In this document: piece by piece, positions 10,768 through 21,229 of the stretch
Layout of the letters: each line of letters starts with the position of its first letter
Numbering within the stretch: position 1 is the stretch's first letter
NCBI GenBank assembly: GCA_003194525.1
Contig: NBIV01000226.1
Location: 1-64,000 of the forward strand
DNA length: 64,000 nt
From: Gracilariopsis chorda
Taxonomy: Eukaryota; Rhodophyta; Florideophyceae; Gracilariales; Gracilariaceae
Reading direction: 5' to 3'
Notes under the pieces: model-generated
Database searches by the model: none
What the model was told of the DNA's origin: nothing
What the model saw: only the letters and a program-made list of their open reading frames with translations
Translations under genes and position numbers: made by a program

Positions 10768-11640
10768 TGAGATGTGATAACTGATGTTGATGATGATGAT
10801 AACTGAAGTTGGGCTTCGACAGAAGTCAAAGAAGAGGAATGAAACAATAACAAGAGTGAAGGTTGTCAGCCTTGGGGTGGTTTACTTGGAGGTGCAACAT
10901 CTGCAACTCATATAGCACCACTAGAGTGCACTACAACTACAAGAAAAACCCTAACCACTAAGTGCAGACAGCCAGTACTACCAATCATATTCAAACATAA
11001 CACAATAAGGGTTGCACAAACTGGTGACAGTTCACTACAACCATGCATAACATTATTCCAGCACATGCCAACGAAGCACGGTAAGTGAAACGACCATGAC
11101 AAATCATTACAACCCTGTATACCAGTATGCCAGCACATGGCAACGAAGCACGGTAAGTGAAAGAACCATTACAACAATGTGCCAGCATGTCACAGCACTG
11201 TGTAATCCCTTAGGTGCATCAGTATTACCACAACAAAGCACAAATTCACATGCCACTGCATCCAAATCGATACCCTAAGTTCATTACCTACCTTGCACGT
11301 GCTTGCACACACAATCACACGTCTGCAAGAACTTCTTGTTCCTGTAAACCACATGTAGCGTCATAAGATCGCACGTAGGTGGTCCACTCACATTATGCCA
11401 AGTGGCCCATGCTGTGCCTGTGACTCATACATGCATACCACTTGTAAACCATGTAATGCATAAGGGCAAATGCGGTAGCCAGTCGTATGCCCGTTTCAGG
11501 TTGGGTTTGAGCACATGCGCCCATGCGCTTTGCAAAGGAGGTGCTCAAAAGTGGCCATCGTTATGTGCAACTTGGTTTCCAAGTAGCCTACCATGATGTC
11601 CTAGGGCTACCAGGGACTAGACCATGTGCCAAAATCAACA
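10768..11640 (-). repeat. Copia LTR, about 873 bp, second subfamily
   Basis: On the minus strand it runs from TGTTGATTTTGGC (11,640) to TCTCA (10,768), next to a primer site. It shares ordered blocks with the LTR at 8,062-8,856, but the two are clearly diverged. Two copies of a GCACGGTAAGTGAAA motif lie near 11,076 and 11,148. It is the 3' LTR of the pol-bearing Copia above and, with the primer site, the 5' LTR of the gag-protease copy below, so two elements share it. Confidence 0.7.
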
Positions 11641-11695
11641 CTACTTCTTGTCTTCCTGGTGAAATGGACTTCACCAGGAACACAAGAAGTAGTGT
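11638..11695. repeat. 26-bp-stem hairpin at the pol/LTR junction
   Basis: Bases 11,638-11,651 pair perfectly with 11,682-11,695. After one C:C mismatch, 11,653-11,663 pair perfectly with 11,670-11,680 around the 6-base loop ATGGAC. The lower arm runs into the LTR terminus. On the minus strand the arm next to the LTR reads AGGAAGACAAGAAG, the purine-rich tract expected for plus-strand priming. Confidence 0.9.
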
Positions 11696-11698
11696 CCA

Positions 11699-14600
11699 AT
11701 TCGTTCCAATATCAATCCTGCAGGCACAGGGGTAAATGGCTATGTGAGTATTTCTGCGTCAATGTCTTCACTGGCAACATACTTCACTGATTTGACTGTG
11801 TCCTTGACCAGTTGCTTAATGAATTACAACTAGACATCGATATGCTTCGCACCACCAGAAAGGCAACGTTCACCAACAGCCCACTCAATAGCACATTGGT
11901 TATCTGAAAGGATTGAAACACTGTTTTGAACTGCTATTCCACACTCTCTCAGCACACGTGATATCTAAAGAATTTTTTGACCCCCCATTACCAATGCATA
12001 GTATTCGGCCTCACCAGTAGACAGTGCAACTGAGCATTGCTTAGGAGCACCAAAGAAACATGAGCTGGAGCCAAGTTTAATCAATTACCTAGACAAAGAC
12101 TTGCGATCTTTGGTATCACCCGCGAAATCAAAGTCTACAGTAGCATTTAAATGTAGACCTCCATGCCGGTACACTAAACAATGATCACCAGTACCACGTA
12201 GGTATCGTAAAACACGTTTGGCTGCTCGATTGCAGTATGCAGTTGGGGGATTCTGGAAGCACGCCGGTATAAGAACAGGAGCCGAAATGTCCAAACGCGT
12301 ACGTAATGCCGAGTACAGCAGAAACCCGATCATCTGCTGATACAATTGAACATCACGAGGTGATTTGTCCTCCTCCACACCAATTGAAGTAAAGAACGAT
12401 TTCACCATTGGGCGTGGTTCTGGTTTCGATTTCTGCAGTCCAGACCTGCGCAGTATCCCTTCGATATATATGGGTGGTCCGAATTTTACACCCAGCAGCT
12501 CCCTATTGGAGTCCATCTTTCAGATGGAATGACCACCGAGGTAGAGTCTGACACAATCCTCAACCCTCAGGTCATACAACGCCTTCAGCCCCTCCAAGAT
12601 TCGGGAGCGTTCTTCAGCACTTGACGTAAAGGTGAGCAGGTCGTCCACGTATATCAGGATGTACGCATAGATGTTACTGGTCAACTTCGTCGAAACTGAC
12701 ATGGCAAATCCTAAGCCTTTAATGTCCGTACTGAACTTTGTGTGCCACACAAAGTGAGCCTGATTGAGTCCATATATGGCCTTTAACAGTTTATAGCATC
12801 GTCACTTCGGCCCAGGTATACCAAATGGAGACATTAACCAGACGTCCTCCGTCAGGTCACCATTCAGAAACGCAGTATTAATGTCAATTTGTGCGATATA
12901 CATTTACATGCATAGCATCGTTTACAGAAACATGCGAACCAAGTTGAAAGAAAAAACTGGTGTATAGGTCTCCATGTAATCCTGACCATATGTCTGGTGG
13001 TTTCTTCCTGCTACGATAAGAGCTCGGAATCGATCAACTGCAGCATTTACATGACGTTTCACCTTAAGAATGACATGCATAGGTAGTGGCTGTGACTTTG
13101 GTGAGTCATCTGTAATCCAAAAACCTTTGTCATTTAGTGATGCGAGCTCTTCATCAATAGCGCTCTCCCATTGCGCTGTTTTGGATGGAGATCAGGACAA
13201 TGCCTCCTGAAGTGTGGGGTCGTCAGTGGTGGTCACCTCGACTGAAGAAGTAGCAGCACGAGCAATATGCGACCTACTTTGGGGTGCACGCCGATTGCGA
13301 CGAGAATAGCTGAGCCTAGTTCAGGCTGAACATTCAACTTACCATGATCACTAGAATCATTCTCGCTTTCCCCGCCATTACCATTGTCACTAGCATCAGG
13401 GTCTAGAACTCGAATTTCAACATCATTTACAGTTTCTGCGGGATGCTCCGGTGCATCTGTTGTACCAATGTCTGGGAAAGACCTAAGTTTTTCGACACCA
13501 TCATGTGAGAACTCATCTAAGCTTTCACTACAGCTGTCATACCCAGCGCTACTATAGTCAATGTCGTATGCACTATCCATGTAATTTGTGAGATATGATG
13601 CCCTAGGGAATGTGGATTCATCAAAAGTGACATGCGGGGACCTCACAATTCGAGGAATCTCACAGTCATTAGTGATCAGAACCTCTTAAAAACCATGCTC
13701 TAGAGTCTGCAAGTACACTCCTTCAATTGCACGGGACTAGAAAGTAGTGTCCAGGTTCATTCTCAAGACATATGATGCGCATCCATACACTCTAACGTAC
13801 TTCAACGACGGCTTATTAACAGTAACTAATAGTTATGGAGTCAAGCCGGTGATAGAGTGAAGACCTCTATTGCGAACATATATAACATACTTTAATGCAT
13901 ACGGCCATACGCATTTTGGTACCTTGGCTTGAATCAGCAAACCTTGAGCCGCTTCTTCCATATTGCGATTGATGCGCTCGGCAATGGCGTTAAGTTCCGG
14001 GGTATAAGGAGGTGAGAACGACGTTCCCTGCAGATGATTGGCAGGGTTTTCTTGCAATGCAATGTACTCTCCTGCATTGTCCGAGTGCAAATTCTGAACA
14101 AGCACATGTGCTGCTCCAAGCTGCTGGAGCTTCTGCCTTATCCCCACGAATACATCACCGATTTCAGATCTATGCCACATGAAGCCGAGGAGAGCATACC
14201 AAGACCGGTCACCGATGAACGCAGACGCATATTAAGAACGGTCAGGAAACGATGGGAGTAAAGGACCAAGAATATCCGAGTGCACAATGTGTCCAACCTC
14301 TTTTGCTTGGCAAAATTTTCCCAAAAACGGAAGTTTATGCGCCTTGCCCAGTCGACATGGCCAGCATACCTCCTCCATGTTCTTTAGCTTTAGGACCCCA
14401 TCAACTTGCTCTTGTACCTTTTGAAGCTCTCGTGGGTCATATGTACAACTCGGCGGTGCCACAGATTTGTGAGATCTAACTCTTTGGCAGATAAGAGCAT
14501 TCTGTGATGGGTATGCTCCGTTGAAAGTGGCAGCGTGTACAACCTGGAGGTAATGTATCGTTGACCACATCCAATTTCAAACCCTTCTTCATGTATAAGG

Positions 14601-15105
14601 CGAACCTCACTTGCACAGAACATCGATTGAATGCCCTTATCGGCCATAAAACCGACAGACACCAAGTTTTATCCAAGTTTTGGTAGGAGCAGAACATCTG
14701 TCCATCGCAGGTTAGCCTCAGCGAAGGGCAGGAAAGGATCTCCTTGTTGAGTGGCGGTGATCGTGGTGTTGTCATCAACCTCCATAGACCTCTGAAATAC
14801 ATCGACCAATGTCTTGGGTACAAACGCAGATGCATATCAAAAGATATTGGAGGTGGCTCCGCTGTCCGCTTAGGTTTCCAATCCATTGCACTCAGATGCG
14901 ATCATCGTCGACTTCTCGACACCCGTTCCAGCGATGTCAATCTTGTATCCTCCTCTTGCGGCTTTCTCAGAGGGTTTAGACTTGTCCGCAGAACTAACTT
15001 TGAGTTGGTGCAACATAAATTTAAGTAGATGGTTTTCTGGATTGTGAGGTTTCATGCAGCATAGGTCCTGCGTATGACCGTCGTGGCCGCAGAAGGTGCA
15101 GCATT
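11699..15105 (-). pseudogene. Copia pol relic (element C), with the end of gag
   Basis: Reading down the minus strand: gag zinc knuckle (CTFCGHDGHTQDLC, near 15,060-15,105); protease core (ADSGATSNIF, near 14,840-14,870); GAG-pre-integrase with an LWHRR-x3-H motif (near 14,460); integrase (14,360-13,830); an acidic linker (13,646-13,233); reverse transcriptase with intact YVDD (LIYVDDLLTF, near 12,635-12,660); and RNase H to about 11,750. Many stops and shifts break it. Most of gag is missing at the upper end, where Helitron copy 1 begins, so the Helitron interrupted or truncated it. The lower end meets a purine-rich hairpin and an LTR. Confidence 0.85.
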
Positions 15106-15369
15106 TATACTTATTAAAGTTCTACATATGTAAGCTATCAATGTACTGCTGTTGTGAAGAACATCTTGAGAAAATGAGAAAATTATGTTTACGTATATAG
15201 CAGGCAGGAAAACATTGTGCAACACCATTTCTCTATTTAAGTGGCAGGGATGGTACATGTTTCATCGAAAGATAATCACCAAATCTCTCAATCTCTCTTC
15301 GGTTCCTGCAATCCGACATGCGTTCTTCATCGCATCCATCGCCATCACGATGTGGTGGACGCCAATTGG

Positions 15370-16520
15370 CAGCAGGCCGTACTCCAAGAAGGAATATACA
15401 GTCTGAGATTCATCTATACATAACCAATGAGCCTGCACAGGTAGAATTAGGAACTAGAACCAAGCTTCCTCAAAATATTATGGAACCCCATAACCCTGAG
15501 CAGATCTACTTCAACTTCTCTCATTCTTCCGGCGTCGAACAGGAACGTGATAGGACGGATTTGCGGTTCGCTGGGAGAACTCATCAAGGCATTCATTATG
15601 GAGCAAAATATGTCTGGGGTGCAAGGGAAAGTAGGATTTGTCAGGGTCTTTTACGTCCAATTTCTTCACATCCGGAGTGCAAATCAATCATTGGCACACT
15701 TTCAGCGTGTTGTAGGAAGTGCGGTGCAAATTTTTATCGGCAACTCGGTGTCGTCTCAAAAGCTCGAGTTGGGTGCTTCGTATTTATATTTACAAGTATT
15801 GTAGTGCAGTTGGAATTGGTGTGGAGACAGTGAAACCATGCTGTGAATATTAAAGTTCCATATTGCCTACAATTTCTTTCAGATCTGTGCATATCAATTC
15901 GAAACGTGAAGAAATATATCGCTTACGTTCTTTTCAAACGCTTCAAGCTACTTGAATGTGTTATTTGCAAACATTTTTACAGTCATGGATGCGAAATAAG
16001 TTCGGGGTGGAGTTCTGTCATTTCTTTGACTTAAGGGAATGTGTCTCTTTTAGTTCAAGGCCAGGACGTGCGTTACCCATATTTGTGATCAAACCGTCCT
16101 ACCTGTCTTAATTCACGCGATTAATCTTCTTCTTTCACGATAAAAATGGTATCTAACCGGAATTTTCGATACTTGGCTTCGACATTTTATGGTACCTTTC
16201 AATTAAGGCCACACATTGTCCGATAGAGAAATCAAGAGTTCTCTGGAACTATCAAGGATCCCATGAAGCCCGAATCGAGGTGAACGCCAGTGTTGGACCC
16301 CTACCAGAGGACAGCCGAGGCAGACCTCTTGCAATGAAAGCTTTCGTCGTAGAGCCAAGTGGCCTGTTCAGGTCGAATGCCCCAGTTGCCTACCTAGTAG
16401 CAGTAAGAGAATCGCATCACATGTCCACCGGAAATTTTGGACGTCGAGTTGTCAAGTACAAGCATTTCAAGCATGATTCAATGAAAGCTGAGAAAGAGGC
16501 TTTTACACTGCTCTACTCTT
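15370..16520 (+). pseudogene. Helitron copy 1, N-terminal region
   Basis: Scattered frames match copy 3 over the conserved FMDMKYIRGGVPSFL-like segment (here broken by stops, near 15,985-16,025) and the later VEPSGLFR-type segment (16,340-16,370). In copy 3 this region holds a Cys-rich putative zinc finger. It is too broken to give a protein here. Confidence 0.6.
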
Positions 16521-16723
16521 AAGGTGAGATTCATGCCCCGTATGACACAGCAACTTATATATCATCCATGGATACTAACAAATGATACGAAAGGAGTCTA
16601 AAATGGGCAGAACACTCTAGACAAATTCTGTATATGGATCATATGCTGCTGAACTCTGGCACTCTTCTTCAGCAATAGTTGCTTCGTACCAGCACAAATG
16701 TTGATAAATAGAGACTTGCTTAC

Positions 16724-17740
16724 TTGGAAACATATCAAATGAGGATGGTGGAAAACCGTGAGCTGCACGCTGGAACCCATACCGGAACAGATGAACTCGG
16801 GCCTCCGGGTACACTCTTCCTTCCAGGTAAACATAAAAATTCTCCGCGTACTGGAGACAAAAACATAGATTTGCAAGCAATGGTCACTCGGCTGAGCTCC
16901 CCGACGCTTTTCGTCGTAGTCATAATGAACTTATGGCGGAAAGAGATGAAGAGGATTAGTATGGAAAAGGAAAACAAGGGAGTATCTTCTCTACTGGGAG
17001 ACAGAAGCCGTCCTTTTGATAGACCAGATCTTATTGCAAGAATGTACCACCAGTATGCTAATTTAATCATGAAGGTTCTACAGAATACTTCAGAAGAGCT
17101 CTTTGGCTTTAAATGCATTTGTATTGCCGCCAAAATTGAGTTCCAGGAGAGACACACTCCACATCATCATATTCTTCTTTGGTTGGAGGGGAGCGGAATT
17201 GAAAATTCTGAGATCATTGACACTTTGATCAAAGCCGAACTGCGGCCGAGTGACTCGCCTGGAGACCAAGTACTCCGAGAATTGGTGAAGAAATTCAATA
17301 TGCACAGACACCCTCCATAATTACATGGTCATCCATCTGACAAGAGATGCCGATTTGAGTATGATCGACAAAGAATGGTTTCCGAGACAACGATAACTGA
17401 GTACGTAAACTTAGTGACCTACAAAAGAAGAAGGACAAAAGATTTGAAAGTAGTTCCCTACCATCCAGATCTCACAATAAAGTACAAGGCTAACATCAAT
17501 GTGGAAAGAACCCAATGTGGCAGCCCTATATCATACCTGACGAAGTATGCTTCAAGAGTGCCAAAGAACAGTAATTTATTTTATCAAGTCGAACGGAAAG
17601 CCAATCAGGTGCACAGAGCGACATGCTTCAAAATGAGATCAGAGCGTACATGAGAGCAAGAGGTGTGGGCGCGGTTGAAGCTGCATGGAACCCCTTTGAG
17701 TTCAAATATGTTCGCATCTATCCAAATGTATAAGCACTTG
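16724..17740 (+). pseudogene. Helitron copy 1, Rep (HUH) nuclease
   Basis: The open frame 16,724-17,320 holds the Helitron Rep core. It includes RSRPFDRPDLIARMYHQY and then EFQERHTPHHHILLWLEG, where the HUH metal-binding histidines are intact. After a stop at 17,318, another frame (17,375-17,653) continues with VERTQCG and the SYLTKYASR segment, the usual place of the catalytic tyrosines (Y-x3-Y spacing). The nuclease nicks DNA and forms a tyrosine-DNA bond in rolling-circle transposition. This copy keeps the histidines that copy 2 has lost, but it cannot give a full protein because of the stop. Confidence 0.8.
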
Positions 17741-18499
17741 ACATACATCTCCGTGGAGAGCGACTGGTTTTGACTCGAAACGTAAGACTGCCTAGACGTC
17801 TGAAGTCCTCCTACTGGAATGATATTTCAAATGGCTCTACCTGTAAAGAGATTTGGGCAACCTGGCATACTACGACACTATATGTGTATGTATACGATAA
17901 GCTACCCCGCTCTGTACCAGAGTCGGAATGTACTCGGTATGGAGGAAGTCTACGGATGTATGTCGTGCAATGATCCGAAAACGATTGAACTGTGACTTGA
18001 ATTAGATTTGCTTCTCCTGCATATCCTGAACGGTTCGCTCTTCAGAAATTGCTTCTGAATTCTGCATCCAGCTCCTTTGATGATCTTAAACGTGTTCGGA
18101 GCGAGTCTTATTCAACCTATAAAGAAGCGGCAGTAGCCCGTGGACTATGTATCCATGGTGACGGGTTTTTGATGAGGACGTGGGTTTCTATTCTACTGAT
18201 GCTGAGCTGCGTTACTTTTTCTTCGATTCCTCTCAACAAGGGGTGAATCCTAAAACTGTGATTGAAAAGCACGAAGGAGCTCTATCTGCGGACATTGCCG
18301 AGGGAAACAGAGCACAAACAAGAGAAGAATTAACTCGAAGAAACATTGATATTTTGGACAGACAATAGTGGTCAGCTTATCAGAAATGGTCCCTCCTTTC
18401 ATCATACTGTATCAAAACTTCATCCTGGAGAGCGGGGTCTGCAATTAGCCGAGAATCTAGATGAAATACGTCGCAGCTCTTCTTGCAGGTCCAGGAGAA

Positions 18500-20630
18500 G
18501 GTTTCAAGAGTGTTATGATGATCTGAAAGAAGGCCAGAAGCTCGTTTTTGACAAAATTAAAGACCAAAATACAATAATCAGAGAGAATGAGAGATTCTGT
18601 AAGACTCAACACACACGGAAGCATTTTCTCCTGACAAGGACGTTCGGGAACAGGTATGTCCCATCTTCTATCTTTGCTGAGAGATACTGTTGAGCATAAA
18701 GGCCTATTAGTGCAGATGACAGCCAGGACAGGTATTGCTGCTGCACTAAATGAAGGCGGAAGAACTTTGCATAGTTTGCTTGGATTGGTGTTAGAACTAG
18801 TTATTATTTACCTTTCTTTGAATATAGTTGGCTCTAGCATCAGTTCTAACGTGTACAAACCAGATAGTGTTATTCTACTCGATCTCCTGAGGAGATCTGT
18901 TACCCATTCGCCATGCCAAACTGGCCCCAAAGTCCAGTTGACATCTTCGTGACACCCTTTCAATATAGCATGACAACATGTTCATGTCAGAGAAGTCTTG
19001 GTTGACCACGTGAACATATTGGCTCTAAAGTACACGTTGCCTACGACTCATCACGTTGACAGACACTTCACACGGTACAGCAGGGATCGAACGGTCATGG
19101 AAGATTCTTGAGGGATTCGTGCCAAGTCATCACTGGCACTCTGGGTCCATGCCAGATCATCAAAGACCTTTCCTGATGACAATTCATCACCATTGGTAGA
19201 ATTTGCCAAGTCATCAAACTACTACATCTGGCACTGAACCTGGTAAACCAGTCGCGTACGGAAACCAGCACGAACACCAAGCATCATACTTTTTAGCTCG
19301 GACGAATTCTTATCGACTAGTGGCACTGATAGAACTAGACTAGAAACTCTATATAAATCCAGATGGATGTTCCGAACTTCTACCTCGCATCATCACCATC
19401 GACGTCCAACAAATTCAACCATTGCACCTCTGTTCGTAACAATTGGATCTCGATGAGAAAAAAATTCGCAAAGTAGAGAACGTGGAACACTTTTGAAGTA
19501 CGAAAAAGAATCAAAAAGAGCAGAATTAATCCGAAAGTTTGTTTTGATGGTAATTGATGAAGGTTCAATGTGCCCAAAAATGCTCTTTAAGATTGTCAAC
19601 ACCGTACTGAGAAACTCAAGGAACTCTACCAAAGGCTTTGGAGACATGTTCGTAGTTTCGCCGTACGACTATATGCAACTGCTGGAAGTGGTTTCAAGAA
19701 CAAGAACAGTGTCCAAAAGAGATGGAACAATTCGTGTTATTCCAATGACACTCCTACTGGAGCGTCCATGGTACTGCTGCGAGCTTTGGGACAGAACAGT
19801 CAAAGTTCTTCGCGTTACAGGACTGATTCGTCAACGAGATGATCCAATGAATGCCAAAGATTTGCTCAGTCTTGGTCGTGGGACGTTTCCAGCATCTGCA
19901 CGGCTCCCTCTCATACCTAGATTAGATATAAAGGAAGCGTACAAGTTGCTGAGGATATGGTTTACAACACGGAAGAAGGAAGGTGTTAAGCTCAAGCGGT
20001 TGATTGTTGCTCCAACAAATCAATTAGTGGAGGAACATAACCAGATCGCATTAGAGTACTTCCCAGGAAGGGTGTTTGACTTAAAGTCTACATCTGCTAA
20101 CATTCCCAATCGAGGTCCAATTGGTGAAAACGTTTACAAGAATAGTATCATTGAACCTGAAATGACCTATAATTACGCTTTAACTGGACTGCGGTACCAT
20201 CATTTGAAACGGATGTTGGCTGTTCCTGTTACGGTAGTTCGGAATGTACTTCATCTCCACTTGCTAAATGAAAAGATGTTCATGGTTACCAGTATTTCTC
20301 GCAGAGTGATTCAAATTTCGGTGATTTACGAACATGAAGTAACTCAGAAAAGCTTTTTGCTGCACTGCATTGACTTCGTAATTCAGTTTGCAGATGTGAA
20401 AGCTAAATGTTGACAGTATCCTATCAGATTGGTATTTGCAGCAACTTTGCATAATGCGCAAGGACAAAAGATGAAATAAGTGATAATTGACTTCCGAACA
20501 AACTCTTTTTTTGCTGGGTGAGGTCTATGTTAGACTTTCGTATTACAACATCTAATGATGTGTTACTGCTTCATAGTGAAGACGAAACGCCCCAAAATGT
20601 GCACGATTTCCATCCAATGCTGGTAAGCAT
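18500..20630 (+). pseudogene. Helitron copy 1, PIF1-like helicase, split by an LTR
   Basis: The 5' part (to 18,788) holds a damaged Walker A area and then TARTGIAAALNEGGRTLHS, helicase motif Ia. The coding sequence resumes after the inserted LTR at 19,447. The frame to 20,413 contains LVMVIDEGSMCPK (Walker B), LERPWYCCELW, IVAPTNQLVEEHN and VVRNVLHLHLLNEKMF. These are in the same order as in copies 2 and 3. A last HNAQGQK-like motif VI remnant lies near 20,450. The helicase would unwind DNA during rolling-circle transposition; this copy is dead. Confidence 0.8.
18789..19441 (+). mobile_element. 653-bp solo LTR with 5-bp target duplication
   Basis: The insertion starts TGTTAGAAC and ends GTTCGTAACA, imperfect inverted LTR termini. 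It is flanked on both sides by ATTGG (18,784-18,788 and 19,442-19,446). It interrupts the Helitron helicase at a point where copy 3 is continuous. A TATA-like TATATAAAT lies near 19,351, which suggests plus-strand orientation. There is no internal coding sequence: this is the usual product of LTR-LTR recombination. Confidence 0.95.
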
Positions 20631-20747
20631 TAAACTTTCTATTTTAGAAGAAGCTCTAGAATTTGTAGAGGGGCGCCACTAATTTGACGTAGTTCAGTTT
20701 TTCCGTAAACCAAAATTTTTGCGGATATATTATTCAAAGTCTCGGGC

Positions 20748-20790
20748 GTGGCGCAAAGCGCCACCTCTGGCCGAAGGCCGCTCTCACTTG
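20748..20790 (+). repeat. Helitron 3' terminal hairpins
   Basis: GTGGCGC-AAA-GCGCCAC (20,748-20,764) is a perfect 7-bp stem. GGCC-GAA-GGCC (20,769-20,779) is a second, 4-bp stem. CTTG follows at 20,787-20,790 and then a T. A hairpin shortly before the 3' end is a Helitron hallmark; the usual last bases are CTRR, so CTTG is unusual. Confidence 0.7.
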
Positions 20791-20819
20791 TGATCGTTAA
20801 TAATCATTAGGGAAATTTT

Positions 20820-20985
20820 GGGTTTCCAATGTAGCTGTTCGCGTTCCCACTTGGTTTCTTCTTCGTCATTACGGGGAGGGCAGATCAGCGAGGTCATTCT
20901 TTTACTGCCTTCAATTGGAACGACTAGCCTGTAAAACAAGTTCCAACTGGTGGTCAGCGTGGCTCCATTCACACCGTCCCTTGCA
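20820..20985 (+). repeat. Dispersed repeat, first copy
   Basis: This matches 26,640-26,815 in the same orientation, roughly 80-85% by eye. Shared anchors are CTTCGTCATTACGGG and GGTGG-CAGCGTGGCTC. It holds no ORF of note. The two copies flank the Copia at 21.2-24.9 kb, but similarity ends on both sides, so they are not plainly its LTRs. Confidence 0.75.
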
Positions 20986-21229
20986 AGCAGGTAATTCAGC
21001 GCAGATTGCGACTAAACTATTCTCTGATTTTGAGCTTAGTAAGCACTTTTAAAAACCTATACCATAGTAAAACCTTATAGGAAAAATCCGTGTTCTAGAA
21101 AAAGGTATCGTACTCTTACTACCTACAATACTTATTACAAAAGAACACATAGATCTATGTTCGAAAAAAGTTGGGAGAAGAGAAACAACGTTACTTAAGA
21201 ATCAATACACTCAAACGATACTTAGAAGT

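Larger units (their letters stand above)
15105..20790 (+). mobile_element. Helitron copy 1
   Basis: A rolling-circle transposon with an N-terminal region, a Rep (HUH) nuclease and a PIF1-like helicase, all partly decayed. It is collinear with copy 3 (51.64-56.79 kb) from the 5' region onward, and a 653-bp solo LTR interrupts it. The 3' end is placed at CTTG (20,790), just after two hairpins, because the same GGCCGAAGGCCGC-CTTG ending recurs in copy 2 and, degraded, in copy 3. The 5' end is approximate: Copia similarity stops and copy-3 similarity starts near 15,105. The element lies in the gag end of a Copia element. Confidence 0.8.
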
